Part shown: positions 23,111-23,820 of the stretch, in pieces | Layout of the letters: each line of letters opens with the position of its first letter | Position numbering within the stretch: position 1 is the first letter of the stretch | Source of the DNA: PALSA-612 sp046729255 | GTDB lineage: Bacteria; Actinomycetota; Thermoleophilia; Gaiellales; Gaiellaceae | Length of the DNA stretch: 23,820 nt | Reading direction: 5' to 3' | Assembly (NCBI GenBank): GCA_046729255.1 | Contig: JBKPGF010000020.1 | Span: 1-23,820 of the forward strand | Program-made: the position numbers and the translations under genes | Notes under the pieces: generated by a model | What the model was told of the DNA's origin: nothing | The model's input: only the letters and a program-made list of their open reading frames with translations | The model's database searches: none

Positions 23111-23820
23111 ACGTCTCGGCCGTCGTCATCTCCCACGGCCATCGCGAGGAGCTCGCGGAATCGTTGCCGGTGCTCCTGCCGCAGGTGGACGAGGCCGTCG
23201 TGATCGCAAATCTTCCCGGCTCGGCCCCGGACGACCCGAGCGGCGTGCGGCTGATAACGAATCAGCAGCCGGCCAGCTACGCAGCGAACATCAACGCCGG
23301 CACGCGCGAGACGACCGGGGAGCTCGTGCTCCTGTCCAACCCGGACGCGGTTCCCGATGCCGGTGCCATTCCCGCTCTCCGTGAGTTCATGGAGGCCCAC
23401 CCGCAGTGCGGAGTAGCCGGCCCACAGCTGCTCGACCCCGACGGGACGTGGCAACCCTCCCGCCGGCGCTTCCCTACCGTCAGCGGCACCCTCGTTCGCC
23501 GCACGCCTTTGCGCCGGCTGAGGCCCCCGCTCGAGTACCAGCGAGATCACTACCTGCTCGACGAGCGTCCGACGGAGCCGGTGGAGACGGACTGGATGCT
23601 CGGCGGCTGTCTGCTCCTCCGCCGGTCGATGCTCGACGAGCTCGGCGGCTTCGATGAGGGCTTCCGCATGTACGGCGAGGAGATCGACCTCTGCTACCGC
23701 GCCGCAAAGGCGGGGTGGGAGCGCTGGTACGTCCCCGCCGCAGTCGTGCGCCATCGCTGGGACGCAGAGACAGACAAGCGGTTCTGGACGACGCGCACCT
23801 TATGGCACTGGCGCGGCATC
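23107..23820 (+). CDS. GT2 glycosyltransferase, rhamnosyltransferase (WbbL)-like, cut by window edge
   Basis: The first 238 codons lie in the window, and the frame is open to the last base. It has a GT-A fold: MNVSAVVISHGHREELAESLP, the Asn-rich ASYAANINAGTRETTGELVLLSNPDAVPD region with NPD in place of the DxD metal motif, GVAGPQLLDPDGTW and PSRRRFPT. Then comes DWMLGGCLLLRRSMLDELGGFDEGFRMYGEEIDLCYRAAKAGW with the catalytic-base region. This pattern is typical of GT2 rhamnosyltransferase-like enzymes in surface-glycan loci, although members with other donors exist. ATG 23107 overlaps the previous stop as ATGA. About 60-90 C-terminal residues are probably missing. Confidence 0.9.
   Translation, partial: MNVSAVVISHGHREELAESLPVLLPQVDEAVVIANLPGSAPDDPSGVRLITNQQPASYAANINAGTRETTGELVLLSNPDAVPDAGAIPALREFMEAHPQCGVAGPQLLDPDGTWQPSRRRFPTVSGTLVRRTPLRRLRPPLEYQRDHYLLDERPTEPVETDWMLGGCLLLRRSMLDELGGFDEGFRMYGEEIDLCYRAAKAGWERWYVPAAVVRHRWDAETDKRFWTTRTLWHWRGI

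Overview
This window is very GC-rich, almost fully coding, and uses many GTG and TTG starts. That fits an actinobacterium. Protein style and gene order suggest a deep-branching lineage such as Thermoleophilia, but this is inference from general resemblance and no 16S or ribosomal gene is present. The whole window is a surface-glycan (exopolysaccharide or capsule type) biosynthesis locus. No rRNA, tRNA, insertion sequence, CRISPR array, integrase or other mobility gene was seen.

Layout. (1) 1-1391, minus: the N-terminal 463 residues of an AsnB-type glutamine amidotransferase, cut by the window edge. (2) 1381-5980, plus: a NodB-fold deacetylase-like protein, a membrane sugar-1-phosphate transferase that would start the lipid-linked glycan, a CgeB-like glycosyltransferase, a DPM1-like GT2 and its DUF2304 membrane partner. 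(3) 12596 down to 5958, minus: a GT-C-type membrane protein, a GDP-mannose 4,6-dehydratase-like SDR, a GDP-L-fucose synthase-like SDR, a GT-C-type protein with a fibronectin-III-like tail, and a GT39/ArnT-like protein. (4) 12633-13403, plus: a lone methyltransferase. (5) 14457 down to 13393, minus: a lone GT4. (6) 14513 to the right edge, plus: a coiled-coil methyltransferase, two GT4s, a large GT-C protein with a long soluble tail, three tandem GT4 paralogues (one junction carries an 11-codon mini-ORF) and a GT2 cut by the edge.

How it may work together (inference). The sugar-1-phosphate transferase loads the first sugar on undecaprenyl phosphate. The GT4, GT2 and CgeB enzymes extend the chain in the cytoplasm, using nucleotide sugars that include a GDP-6-deoxyhexose made by the SDR pair. 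Methyltransferases, the deacetylase and the amidotransferase would modify it. The DPM1/DUF2304 pair may make polyprenyl-phosphate sugars that the four GT-C proteins use outside the membrane. No Wzx flippase, Wzy polymerase, Wzm/Wzt exporter or chain-length regulator is recognisable here.

Two start-site rules dominate. Genes inside operons start within the stop codon of the previous gene (ATGA, GTGA, TTGA or an 8-base version). Most genes that do not overlap an upstream gene have no Shine-Dalgarno sequence; instead a TACNNT-like -10 box lies 6-11 bases before the start codon, as expected for leaderless or nearly leaderless mRNAs.
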